Origin: Bin5 sp965208965
GTDB taxonomy: Bacteria; Chloroflexota; Anaerolineae; Caldilineales; Caldilineaceae
DNA length: 64,000 nt
NCBI GenBank assembly: GCA_965208965.1
Contig: OZ242384.1
Coordinates: 3,782,001 to 3,846,000 of the forward strand
Reading direction: 5' to 3'
Shown here: positions 47,615-56,072 of the stretch, piece after piece
How positions within the stretch are numbered: position 1 is the stretch's first letter
Layout of the letters: every line of letters starts with the position of its first letter
The notes under the pieces: generated by a model
Seen by the model: only the letters and a program-made list of their open reading frames with translations
The model's database searches: none
What the model was told of the DNA's origin: nothing
Translations under genes and position numbers: made by a program

Positions 47615-49345
47615 TTAGTACGGTCCGGCAGCGACCCAACCTGGCGGTCGCTTCTCAGGGCTGTCCAGGTCCTCTTGAGTCAGGTTGAGGTACTCGAGCA
47701 GGCCGTCGAAGTTGTCCTCGAGGAGAGCCTGGTAGCTCTCCGCGAACTCTTCGGCCGTTATCTTGCCCTCGAAGAACTCCTGCACCATGATGGACCATTC
47801 GCGCTTCGTCTCTTCGTACTTGAAGAAGCCGCGTGCTACCGCGTCGCCGGGTGCGCCGGGCTTTTCATAGTTGCCGACGAAAACGCTCTGGGCGAAGACT
47901 TCCTCCCATTCACCGGGAAGCGTCACGTTCCTGATCAACGGCGGACCAGCGATTCCACCTTGCAGGTTTTCGGGATCCAGTTTGTTTTCCAAGAAGATCT
48001 GCATGCCCTGCGGGCTTGTCCAGAACATGACGAAGTCGACCTCAAGGTCGTTCTGGACGCGGTCCTTCACCGGCAGCGCCAGATAGCCCTGTGTTAACTC
48101 ATTGGCGCGCGCAGTTCCCTGCACACAGGGGCCTTCGATGTTGGGGAAGGCGAAGCGTCCGTACTCAAACTCGACCGCCGCGGCTGAGTCTTCTTCCGTT
48201 ACTTCAGCCTTTCCGCCGTATTCGCCCTGAGCCAGAGCACGGATGTCCTTGGGCAGGCTGGTGTAGATGCCGCCATGCACCATGCGCATGGCCGCCTTCT
48301 GTGTCAGGAAGAGCGGATAGGCGTCGGCCATGCCGGTCCAGCCTTCGGGGACGAAACCGTTCGCCGTCTGGAAGACGCGTCCGATATTCGTCATCATCTC
48401 GACAGTACATTCGTTGTTGAAATTAATTGCACCGTCGCGCAAGGCGGCCAGGTGGCGGGCGATGTTGACGGAGACGCGGTCCGGGTCGTCGTTGCGCACG
48501 TCGCTGGGATCGTATGTCCAGACATCGTCTATGCCTTCGCGGAAGCACCAGTCCCCTTCCTGGCACTGTATAATTTGCAACTCATCGCGGTGATACTGGT
48601 CCATGGCAGAGCGCATCAGCCAGGGCATGCGGCCCCCGCCCCAGATCTGCTCGGTCGTGCCTTCCATAGCGATTGGAATGACGCCCGAGTCTCGCAGTTT
48701 CTCGTTCCAGCCGACGAACTGGTTCCAAGTCGGCTGCGGAGGAACATCGGTGATGCCGGCCTGTTCAAAGAGAGCCTTGTTGTACAGCCAGAAGGTCTGG
48801 ACCGACATGTATGGCATGGTGAACATCTGGCCAGTGTTAGGGTCGCGCACAAGGTTCAGGCCCCAGGTTTCAAAGCTGTTCTCCCACTTCTCGCCGGTGT
48901 AGGGATTCTCTTTGTTGAGGTATGGGCCCCAGTCGATCAGCCGCCCTTCCTGAGCGAATTCGCGCAGATGGGGTGACTCGATGATCGACACACGCGGCAC
49001 TTCCGAGGTGAACTGCGTGCGAATCCACTGCAGATAGGCATCGACGCCGGGAGCCTTCAGTTCAATCAGGACGCTCACGTTCGGATGCAACTCCATGTAG
49101 GCGTCGGCAATCGCCTGATAGGTCTGCACGTCGTTGGAAGCAATACTGACGACGATTTCGCCGCTCAACTCCATCGCCTCTTCTTCTGTCTCCTCAATTT
49201 CGACCACTTCATCGTCCGCGGTCGCTTCTTCTGCAGCCGGGGCTTCATCAGCCGCCATCCCGCCATCTGCGGGTGCGTCGCAAGCCGCCACGAGGAGAAG
49301 CGACAACAGGAGAATCAGGCCGAGAATCGTTCTGTAATGTTTCAT
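47615..49345 (-). CDS. extracellular solute-binding lipoprotein, family 1 type
   Basis: A 576-residue lipoprotein. Start ATG 49345 with AAAGGAAG upstream; the longer frame to 49378 adds 11 residues with no signal character. Signal peptide with lipobox LVAAC, then an acidic Ala/Glu-rich linker, then a type 1 sugar-binding fold beginning LSGEIVVSIAS. It should deliver a sugar or sugar-like solute to the two following permeases. The operon has no ATPase, so a shared MsmX-like ATPase elsewhere is expected. Confidence 0.93.
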   Translation of the reverse strand: MKHYRTILGLILLLSLLLVAACDAPADGGMAADEAPAAEEATADDEVVEIEETEEEAMELSGEIVVSIASNDVQTYQAIADAYMELHPNVSVLIELKAPGVDAYLQWIRTQFTSEVPRVSIIESPHLREFAQEGRLIDWGPYLNKENPYTGEKWENSFETWGLNLVRDPNTGQMFTMPYMSVQTFWLYNKALFEQAGITDVPPQPTWNQFVGWNEKLRDSGVIPIAMEGTTEQIWGGGRMPWLMRSAMDQYHRDELQIIQCQEGDWCFREGIDDVWTYDPSDVRNDDPDRVSVNIARHLAALRDGAINFNNECTVEMMTNIGRVFQTANGFVPEGWTGMADAYPLFLTQKAAMRMVHGGIYTSLPKDIRALAQGEYGGKAEVTEEDSAAAVEFEYGRFAFPNIEGPCVQGTARANELTQGYLALPVKDRVQNDLEVDFVMFWTSPQGMQIFLENKLDPENLQGGIAGPPLIRNVTLPGEWEEVFAQSVFVGNYEKPGAPGDAVARGFFKYEETKREWSIMVQEFFEGKITAEEFAESYQALLEDNFDGLLEYLNLTQEDLDSPEKRPPGWVAAGPY

Positions 49346-49389
49346 CGAATTCTTCCTTTCGTTCTGTCTGAACTGCATTCGTGTTGCCG

Positions 49390-50178
49390 CTAATCTAGCT
49401 CGGCAAATGGAAACGTGCCTGCATAACCTAGTGTCTCAAGCGTAAATTGGGGATCGCTGACGAAGTTTATACCAGGAAACATCGGGTTCTGCTGGTAGTG
49501 CAGAACGATGTTGGCGCGGATCTCGCCCTCCGGATCCGGCCCTATCTTGGCGCCCTGATGGGGAATGTGGCTGTAGAAGACAACCGCGTCGCCGGCCAGC
49601 GGATGCAGATGCTCCAGCTCCTGATCGTCGCACCAGCGCTGAAAGGGGTCGCTCCGATCTTCGGTGTAGCGCAGGAACGGTATCAGCTCTTCCGGGACCG
49701 GGCGATCGAGGTAGTTCTTAACAAAAGTGAGACGCGCACGCTCGGGGGTATTGTCGGTCAGATAGAAGGTCGAATTGAGGCAGAGGCCGTGCGTGGGATT
49801 CTGTGCCTCCGCCTTCTCCTTCTGATAGTAAAAGTCGTAAAAGTCCATGTGCCACTCCTGCAGGTAGGCGGCAGGGTTGACGTGGGCCCGCAGGCTTCGC
49901 AGTTGGCACTGCTTTCCCATGACTGCCTGCAGATATGGGGCAACGCTCTCGTGCCCGACCAATTCGCCGGCCAACTCCGGTTCCAGCGCAAGGAGTCTTT
50001 CGAAGGCTACGTTGCCCACGCCGTTGCTGATCTCATAGGCGCCGCGGTCGTAATAAGCGTACAGGACCGACTTCCACTGCTCGACCTTTTCCTCGGGCAG
50101 AGCATTTGGGATCAGAATGAAGCCGTGGCGGTTGAGCTTATCAATTCGTTCTTGTATCTCGACAGACTCAAGAGACAC
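49390..50178 (-). CDS. phytanoyl-CoA dioxygenase (PhyH) family protein
   Basis: A 262-residue dioxygenase-like protein when started at GTG 50178, which has GGAGG four bases upstream; the frame can extend to a GTG at 50271, adding a Ser/Pro-rich leader. The iron site is H-M-D in EWHMDFYDFYYQ and a distal His in YSHIPHQGAK. It lies between a Gfo/Idh/MocA gene and the binding protein gene of the same operon, so its substrate is probably the imported solute. Confidence 0.88.
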   Translation of the reverse strand: MSLESVEIQERIDKLNRHGFILIPNALPEEKVEQWKSVLYAYYDRGAYEISNGVGNVAFERLLALEPELAGELVGHESVAPYLQAVMGKQCQLRSLRAHVNPAAYLQEWHMDFYDFYYQKEKAEAQNPTHGLCLNSTFYLTDNTPERARLTFVKNYLDRPVPEELIPFLRYTEDRSDPFQRWCDDQELEHLHPLAGDAVVFYSHIPHQGAKIGPDPEGEIRANIVLHYQQNPMFPGINFVSDPQFTLETLGYAGTFPFAELD

Positions 50179-50282
50179 GTTTCCTCCAGTTTCATCTGTT
50201 GAAGCGGACAGCGAAGGCAGGCTTGCGGGCTGGACCGACGGTGCCGGCTCAGATGTCTTGCCGGCAAACACGGGACTATCCG

Positions 50283-51278
50283 CTACGCCGGCACTTCCTC
50301 AGCCTGGCCGCTATGGTGAGAGCGGATGGCGGCTTCGATGATCTCCTGTACCGCCAGTCCTTCGCGGCCGGAGGCCTCGATTTCTTCACGCGGCGCGCCA
50401 TCGTCCACCTGCTCTATCCAGCGGTTGATGCGGTTGGTAAAGGTGGCGTCGAAGCCGCTGAGGCCTCCCATGATGCTGTTACGTACGACGGTCAGCTCCT
50501 CGCTCTGGCGGGGGTAGAGTGTCAGCTCCTGGTACAGGTTGTCGAGGACAAAACGGCCGGCCGTCCCCATCACCTCGCAACGTTCCAGATTGTGGCGCGG
50601 GTTGGTGTCGTAGCTTCCTGTCAGGTGGCCGACTACGCCGTTGGCAAACTCCAGGTTCACCTGAGCGTTGGAGTAGCAGACACGGCCCGGGGCCTGGTTG
50701 AAGAAGGCGTGAACGCGCTTCACGTCACCACAGAAGTAGCGCATGATGTCGAGACTGTGGGGATGGAGGGCGCGAATGTGAAACCAGGGCGAGGTGTCAT
50801 TCGGGTTGCCGATCCACATCGTCATGTTCATCAGTAGAAGATCGCCCAATTTCCCCTCTTCTACCCACTGCTTGGCTTTGGCAGCCGGCGGCACGAAACG
50901 GTGATTGAGATTGATGCCGAAGTAGAGACCGGTTTCGTCGGCCTTGGCCGCCATTTCGCGGGCGTGTTCGATGTTGTTGGAAATCGGCTTTTCGCATAAT
51001 ACGTGCAGTCCTGCATCGAAGGACTGCATGACCGGCTCGTAGTGGTGGCCGCCGTTTTCCGGCCCCGCGGTGGTGACACTGACAGCGTCCAGCTCGACCC
51101 TGTTGAGAAGTTCGGCGACGCTGTAATAGGCTGGTACGCCAAAGCGCTCTGCGGCAGCGTCTGCAATACTCTCATCCATATCACAGACGGCGACCAACTG
51201 GGCGCGTTCACTGGCCTGGTAGACACGGGCATGCGTTGTGCCGATGTTCCCCATTCCGATCGTTGCTACGTTCAGCAC
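50283..51278 (-). CDS. Gfo/Idh/MocA family oxidoreductase
   Basis: A 331-residue NAD(P)-dependent oxidoreductase. Rossmann motif GMGNIGTTHARVY, then CEKP in HVLCEKPISNN, and LNHRFVPPAAKAK in the substrate domain. It is the first gene of the operon that continues with PhyH, binding protein, two permeases and a second Gfo/Idh/MocA gene. A strong promoter lies about 75 bases upstream. Confidence 0.92.
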   Translation of the reverse strand: MLNVATIGMGNIGTTHARVYQASERAQLVAVCDMDESIADAAAERFGVPAYYSVAELLNRVELDAVSVTTAGPENGGHHYEPVMQSFDAGLHVLCEKPISNNIEHAREMAAKADETGLYFGINLNHRFVPPAAKAKQWVEEGKLGDLLLMNMTMWIGNPNDTSPWFHIRALHPHSLDIMRYFCGDVKRVHAFFNQAPGRVCYSNAQVNLEFANGVVGHLTGSYDTNPRHNLERCEVMGTAGRFVLDNLYQELTLYPRQSEELTVVRNSIMGGLSGFDATFTNRINRWIEQVDDGAPREEIEASGREGLAVQEIIEAAIRSHHSGQAEEVPA

Positions 51279-51351
51279 AAAGCGTCCTCCTCAATGTGGA
51301 GTGGATTCGTATAGTCTGCGGGCTGCGGGAGGGTGAATAAGAACGACGGGA

Positions 51352-51380
51352 ATGCTAGCATAGCAGGCAAATACTGTCAA
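51352..51380 (-). promoter_or_regulatory. sigma-70-type promoter of the transport operon
   Basis: On the minus strand: TTGACA (51380-51375), 17-base spacer, TAGCAT (51357-51352), with TG one base before the -10. The -10 overlaps a ten-base palindrome ATGCTAGCAT (51352-51361), a possible operator. Confidence 0.6.
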
Positions 51381-51710
51381 TCGGCGCTGGGCTGAAGCTC
51401 CATCCCAGTTTCGGGGCGGGAACAAAGGCGGGGGAGGGTGGATAAGGGCGTGGAGTGAGTGCTGCCGGCGCTTCTGCGGGAGATCGTATTGCGGGCGGGC
51501 CTCAGCCTTGTCATTGGTTAAAGTATATGAAGGTCAGTCACTACTTTGGGATGCGCTCATATGTGCATTTTGGCTTGCGAAGGCGGGCGGGGATGCGCGG
51601 ACTTGGGGGATTTTGTACAGCTTTTCCGGGGGTCGCCATTTCATCATTTCAGTGGCTGAAGGTGCGGTCTTTCGGCGGTGCGGCGGGGCGCCCGAAAGGG
51701 GCCGCGAAAG

Positions 51711-51745
51711 TGTTGCATTTTCAGTGAAAGTGTAACATTTCTGTT
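51711..51745 (+). terminator. A/T-rich hairpin with T-rich tail
   Basis: TGTTGCATTTTC (51711-51722) can pair with GAAAGTGTAACA (51726-51737), twelve base pairs with two G-U wobbles and a three-base loop, followed by TTTCTGTTTTT. It has terminator shape but no gene reads into it, so its role is doubtful. A second copy of its arm, AAATGTTACA, lies inverted at 51791-51800. Confidence 0.35.
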
Positions 51746-51895
51746 TTTGGGTCTCCTGACCAGAGAGAATGAGGGGCAAAGAAGGGCGAAAAATGTTACA
51801 AAAAAATGTTCCATTGGGGATGCGAGGAGAAGATGAAGAAGCAGGCGTTGGAGAATGGGACGGTGGAGACGGGCCGCGCGGAGGCGATGAAGGTG

Positions 51896-51966
51896 TAGTC
51901 AGTGGTCAGAGGTCAGTGACTTCAGGAGGAGCGGCTGGGGGCGCGAGGGCAGGCACAATGCCTGCC
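51896..51966 (+). repeat. heptamer run followed by a perfect hairpin (REP-like)
   Basis: CAGTGGT, CAGAGGT, CAGTGAC units cover about 51900-51920, matching the minus-strand run near 2690. At 51948-51966, GGCAGGCA and TGCCTGCC form an eight-base-pair perfect stem with loop CAA and no T-run. It may be a REP-like extragenic element. The 800-base stretch 51279-52078 is G-rich on the plus strand and holds no credible gene. Confidence 0.4.
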
Positions 51967-52078
51967 TCTACCGGACTTATGCGTGGGGAGATGGGGGAAG
52001 GCAGGGGAGGTAGGAGCGGTGATCGGAGGGATCGGCGACGGGCCCTAGACGGGGCCGGGGTTTCCCTGCTGGCAATGA

Positions 52079-52909
52079 CTAGGTCTCGTTGACATTTGAT
52101 AAGTTTTGACACTTTGGCGACAATAGTAGGATGTCTACAACGAAAATAGCCGACAATCAGTGGCAGAAACTTTATGCATTTTTGCAAGGACACCCACGTG
52201 CCTACGCAGGGCAAGAGAAAGAGTGTCGCCGTTTCGTTGAGGCAGTTCACTGGATTCTGCGCACGGGCGCTCAGTGGCGTGAACTGCCAGACCGCTATGG
52301 CAAGTGGAACAGCGTCTTCAAGCGCTACGCACGCTGGGAAGAGAACGGTGTTTGGGCCGACATGTTTAAACAGTTCGCCCAGGACCCAGAGATGGCAGCA
52401 GTGATGCCCGATAGTACAGCTGTGCGCGCCCATATGTGCGCCGCGGGCGGGTCAAAAAAGGGGGCCCACAGCAGGAACAGTGCCTAGGTCGGAGCCGGGG
52501 CGGATTCAGCAGCAAGATCCATCTCCTCGTCGATGCCCTGGGCTTTCCCCTCAAGTTCATCTTGACCGGGGGTGAACGCCATGATATGACCCAAGTTGAA
52601 GCCTTGCTCGCCCCTTTCGATTTTGATGCCGTTATTGCCGACAAAGGCTACGATTCGGACCCGTTGCGAGAGCAACTCGCAGCCCAACAGGTAAAGGTGG
52701 TCATCCCTTTCCGCAGCTATCGCAAGCAACCACGCGACTATGACCGCATCCGCTACCGAGAACGCAACATCGTCGAACGTTTCATCAACAGAATCAAGTG
52801 GTGTCGACGCATTTTCACTCGCTATGACAAACTCGCACGTCGTTTCATCGCTTTCTTGCATTTTGCTTCTACACTGATCTGGCTCAATCGAAATGTCAAC
52901 GAGCCCTAG
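52079..52909 (+). mobile_element. IS5-family element, IS427-like group
   Basis: About 825 bases with terminal inverted repeats GTCTCGTTGACATTT (52083-52097) and its inverted partner AAATGTCAACGAGCC (52891-52905), one mismatch in 15. CTAG flanks both ends (52079-52082 and 52906-52909), a likely target duplication, though a two-base TA duplication is also possible. It holds one transposase in two overlapping frames. Size, structure and frameshift fit IS427. It looks intact, and it is the only insertion sequence seen in the window. Confidence 0.88.
52131..52909 (+). CDS. IS5-family DDE transposase made by -1 frameshift
   Basis: Frame A (52131-52487) gives the N-terminal 118 residues, including the first catalytic Asp in VMPDSTAVRAH. 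Frame B (52436-52909) gives the rest, with Asp in IADKGYDSD and Glu in NIVERFINRIKW. Frame A contains TCA-AAA-AAG, so the heptamer A-AAA-AAG at 52454-52460 is set for a -1 shift, joining ...GSKK to GGPQQEQ. This is the common arrangement in IS427-group elements. The stop TAG (52907-52909) lies in the flanking CTAG. Confidence 0.88.
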
Positions 52910-53742
52910 GCAAATCGTTCTGCCAGCGTTTCTTCATAGGGTCTGGACCGGTGGTAGATGAGAGGGTTCTGCAGGTCGTCGTCGAGCAGGTCGCCGATCT
53001 CATAGCTGGCGAACTGTTCATCGTTGAGGATGTTCTGCTTGCCGTTAAAGGCGCAACCGTCGGGCATGAAACCGCATGTCATGGCACGCCGCCAGCCCGG
53101 CGTCATGTTGGCGCCGGTGCCGTGAGCGATGAGGCCGTTGTGAAAGGAGGCGGAACCGGCTTTCATTTCGGCGGGGGCCGCCATGATGTCTTTCCACTGC
53201 GGGTAGACGCGAAAGATGTCGCCGATGTTTTCGCCGATACTGACGTTGTCGAAAGTTGCCGTCTTGTGGCTGCCGGGCAGGAAGTAGAGACAGCCGTTCT
53301 GCAGTGTGGCGTCGTCGAGGGCGACCCAGAGACTGAGGGTATCCCGGGACGAGTAGGACCAGTATGGATTGTCGAGATGCCAGCCGGTGGGGTTGGCCCA
53401 CGGCTGTTTGATCAATGCCTGGTCATGCCAGATTCGAACGCCTTCCACCCCGGCCAATTCAGCGGCCAACTTGCCAAGGCGCGGGTCCAGTATCAGGCGC
53501 CGGACGTCAATACTGTCCTGCCAAAGATTGATTCGCTGGACGAAGACGTAGTCATAGTAGGACTCTTCGCGGTCCTCGTCCACTTCCTGGTTGAACATCC
53601 TCTGCTTTCCACGCTGGCGCACGGCTCCGTCAACGGCCTGCCGCCAGGTGTCCAGTTCGTCCGGGGTGAGGAAGTCGTGAAGGACCACGAACCCGTTTTG
53701 CCGGTATGAGTCGATCTGTTCCTGAGTCAAGTCAGTGTTCAT
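52906..53742 (-). CDS. phytanoyl-CoA dioxygenase (PhyH) family protein
   Basis: A 278-residue Fe(II)/2-oxoglutarate dioxygenase. The iron site is H-L-D in GWHLDNPYWSY with the distal His in GLIAHGTGANMTPGWRR, whose Arg should bind 2-oxoglutarate. ATG 53742 follows GAGGGAAGC. Its stop TAG is formed by the CTAG at the right end of the insertion sequence, so the native C-terminus may have been altered by the insertion. It is downstream of the oligopeptide-type binding protein but separated by a hairpin. Confidence 0.9.
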   Translation of the reverse strand: MNTDLTQEQIDSYRQNGFVVLHDFLTPDELDTWRQAVDGAVRQRGKQRMFNQEVDEDREESYYDYVFVQRINLWQDSIDVRRLILDPRLGKLAAELAGVEGVRIWHDQALIKQPWANPTGWHLDNPYWSYSSRDTLSLWVALDDATLQNGCLYFLPGSHKTATFDNVSIGENIGDIFRVYPQWKDIMAAPAEMKAGSASFHNGLIAHGTGANMTPGWRRAMTCGFMPDGCAFNGKQNILNDEQFASYEIGDLLDDDLQNPLIYHRSRPYEETLAERFA

Positions 53743-53802
53743 GCTTCCCTCAATTGTGTCGCAGGCTTCGTACCTGGTTTTCTTATCGACAGGTCCGTCG
53801 GG

Positions 53803-53841
53803 GCAGAAAGATTAGGGCCGACACGGTCGCGCCGGCCCTAA
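53803..53841 (-). terminator. terminator-like hairpin after the oligopeptide-type operon
   Basis: TTAGGGCCG (53812-53820) and CGGCCCTAA (53833-53841) form a perfect nine-base-pair stem with a 12-base loop. On the minus strand it is followed by TCTTTCTG, a weak T-rich tail. It lies 46 bases past the stop of the binding protein gene. Confidence 0.6.
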
Positions 53842-53887
53842 CCAACTGCCTAAGTCTTACTACAAGGCTAACTCCGTCGCGTAGTGC

Positions 53888-55711
53888 CTATTCGGCCGGG
53901 CCAAGCTGTCCGGTCAGAATCTGAATGACGACGAACGAGTCGGCGTAGGGGCTGTTGACGTAGATCGGGTCGCCTTCGGGCAGCCAACCGCTGGCAAAAC
54001 GGCTGGGAACCGGGTTGTTGCCGTAGCGTTCCCACAGAGGAATCTGCGGCAGCAGCTCATTGTAGGCCATGGCGATCTTGTCCAGCGCCGCGATCTGCAT
54101 CATGGCGTCACCGCCGGAGCCGGCCTCCTTGGTCAGCGCCCACAAGTCGACGTCGCCGACGCTGTCCGTGCTGACATTCAGGTCGAAGGACATGCCCGGA
54201 AGCTCGATGCTACCGGCGCCAGATGCGCCTACGCCCGTCGCGGCGGCGTTGTGCGTGCTGAAGTCATTCTCGTAGGAGAAGGACGGGTGGGGATTGCCTG
54301 CGCCCCAGCCGCGAATCGCCAACTCGAATTTGCCTTCGTTGACATCGATCGGGTGCTGCTGGAAGTTCACGCCGCGGAAGCTGGTCTTGAAGCCGAAAGC
54401 GGTCAGTTGCTCTGCAGCATTCTCAGCTGCTGCAGACCAGTCGGAATACTCGGCAGGTGCGGTCAGCTCCCACTCCATGCGGGCGCCTGTGTCGTCCATC
54501 CAAACACCGTCATCGGCGCGAGTGAAGCCGATATCGAGCAACATCTGCTCCGCCTTCTCCAGATCCTGGCTGTACGGATTCAGGTTTGCGCGCGTATCCT
54601 CACTCAGCCACAAGGGTGTGATGTTGTCAGAGAAACCACACATGCACTCCTGCGCCACGCCCGATTCGGCCAGCGAGACAAATGCGTTCTCTTCAAAGTT
54701 GATGGCGTAGGCCAGGGCTTGCCGGACCTCTTTCATGTTGAAGGGATGGATCGTGTGGTTGAAATAGAGGGCCGGGCCACCGTAGATGGGGGCGCGGATG
54801 ATGCGATAGCCGAGGGACATGAACTCGCGCTCGGTGGCGGGCGGGAAGCCGTGCGTGGCATAGTCGACGTCGCCGGAGAGGACGAGCGGCGTTACGACCG
54901 GCGTCTCACCGTTGTAGTTTACCATGCGGTCGAAGCGCACCTTGTCGGCCCAGTAGGAGGTCTCGACTTTGTTGAGAATCATCTGGGACTCGGTGATGCT
55001 GGCAGGGTCGATCGCGTACGGCCCCAGAACGACCATTTCGTCCGGGCGCAGCTCATTGAACTCCTGCAGCAGCTGCTTCCAGTCGTCGTCTTCGTTGGTC
55101 ATGCCGGCCTCTACCAGGTCGCGTGTGCGCTGGGCAAAGTCTCCATAGACTGAAGAGGCGGTGATATGCACCTCGCGCAGCACGCGGCGGGGCACGGTTG
55201 TGGAGGGGCCGCTGAGAACAAAGTCGACGGTGTGATCATCCACGGCCTGTACGTCGTCGAGGAAGCGCCAAACGGTCTGGCTGAGCAGGCGGGAGATGCT
55301 GAATGTGTCGACAACATCCTGCGAGGTGAAGTCGCTGCCGTCGCTCCACTGAGCTCCCTGTATCAGGCTGACGCGCAAAGTGACGTCATCAACCCATTCC
55401 CAGGACTCACCGGCTACGGGCATCCAACTGCCGTCGGCCCACAGGAACATGAACAGAGGCGGTTCCATCAGAGCGCGGTAGATGCCCAGGGTCATACCGT
55501 TGGTGACCCAGGTATTGAAGTGGCCGGTGGGCGGGGGCGCATAGGGCCAGGCGGGGTGGAATTCAGAGACACCCGTTCCCGACGAAGCAGCCTCTTCTTC
55601 GGAAGCCGCCGGAGCCGCTTCACCGCCACTCATGTCTGCCGCCGGCGCACCGCAGGCGCTGAAAACGAGCGCTGCGATCAGCGCAATTGCGAGCAATAAT
55701 CTTCGATTCAT
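53888..55711 (-). CDS. oligopeptide-type ABC substrate-binding lipoprotein (SBP family 5)
   Basis: A 607-residue lipoprotein with signal peptide and lipobox VFSACG, an Ala/Glu/Ser linker, then a family 5 binding domain (VTLRVSLIQGAQWSDGSDFTSQDVVDTF; MKEVRQALAYAINFEE). It should hand peptides, nickel-chelates or sugar oligomers to the permeases encoded upstream. ATG 55711 follows an AAGGAGG site that can be buried in a hairpin. It is the sixth gene of the operon beginning at 60360. Confidence 0.93.
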   Translation of the reverse strand: MNRRLLLAIALIAALVFSACGAPAADMSGGEAAPAASEEEAASSGTGVSEFHPAWPYAPPPTGHFNTWVTNGMTLGIYRALMEPPLFMFLWADGSWMPVAGESWEWVDDVTLRVSLIQGAQWSDGSDFTSQDVVDTFSISRLLSQTVWRFLDDVQAVDDHTVDFVLSGPSTTVPRRVLREVHITASSVYGDFAQRTRDLVEAGMTNEDDDWKQLLQEFNELRPDEMVVLGPYAIDPASITESQMILNKVETSYWADKVRFDRMVNYNGETPVVTPLVLSGDVDYATHGFPPATEREFMSLGYRIIRAPIYGGPALYFNHTIHPFNMKEVRQALAYAINFEENAFVSLAESGVAQECMCGFSDNITPLWLSEDTRANLNPYSQDLEKAEQMLLDIGFTRADDGVWMDDTGARMEWELTAPAEYSDWSAAAENAAEQLTAFGFKTSFRGVNFQQHPIDVNEGKFELAIRGWGAGNPHPSFSYENDFSTHNAAATGVGASGAGSIELPGMSFDLNVSTDSVGDVDLWALTKEAGSGGDAMMQIAALDKIAMAYNELLPQIPLWERYGNNPVPSRFASGWLPEGDPIYVNSPYADSFVVIQILTGQLGPAE

Positions 55712-55714
55712 ACT

Positions 55715-55733
55715 TTATCCTCCTTAAGGATAA
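55715..55733 (-). promoter_or_regulatory. hairpin overlapping the ribosome site of the binding protein gene
   Basis: On the minus strand TTATCCT-TAAGG-AGGATAA forms a perfect seven-base-pair stem with a five-base loop, three bases before ATG 55711. The AAGGAGG Shine-Dalgarno sequence is half in the loop and half in the stem. Such a fold could limit translation or act as a thermal switch; alternatively it stabilises an internal message end. Confidence 0.4.
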
Positions 55734-55810
55734 TAGAGAAACTGCGGGGACAAAGAGACGATGAGGGGAGCCACGCACAAGAGCGCGCAAGGTGCGCATG
55801 CCTTAACGGG

Positions 55811-56002
55811 TCACCGCTCTCGACGCTTTCCCCATTGCACGAGTAGAACTACCAGAAGCAGATATACAAGCCCGATACCCAGAGTGAACTGGGTAATTAC
55901 GTATTCGGCCGTCCCCTTTTCCAGAAAAAGCAGGAGCGCGCCGGCTACGAAGGCGATGTAGAACCCGATGTGAAATGCTGCCCTACCAAGAAAGGGATCC
56001 AC
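55811..56002 (-). CDS. small two-helix membrane protein
   Basis: A 63-residue protein with two hydrophobic helices (FHIGFYIAFVAGALLLFL and TLGIGLVYLLLVVLLVQW) and a basic tail GKRRER. It lies between an ATPase gene and the binding protein gene of the oligopeptide-type operon on the same strand. No family is recognised; a stabilising role in the transporter is a guess. The short length makes it less certain than its neighbours. Confidence 0.55.
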   Translation of the reverse strand: MDPFLGRAAFHIGFYIAFVAGALLLFLEKGTAEYVITQFTLGIGLVYLLLVVLLVQWGKRRER

Positions 56003-56072
56003 GGCTTTCTTGATTCCTCATTCCGGACATGAACCAATCTGACAGTATGAGTGCGGTTATTAGGCTACGGCT

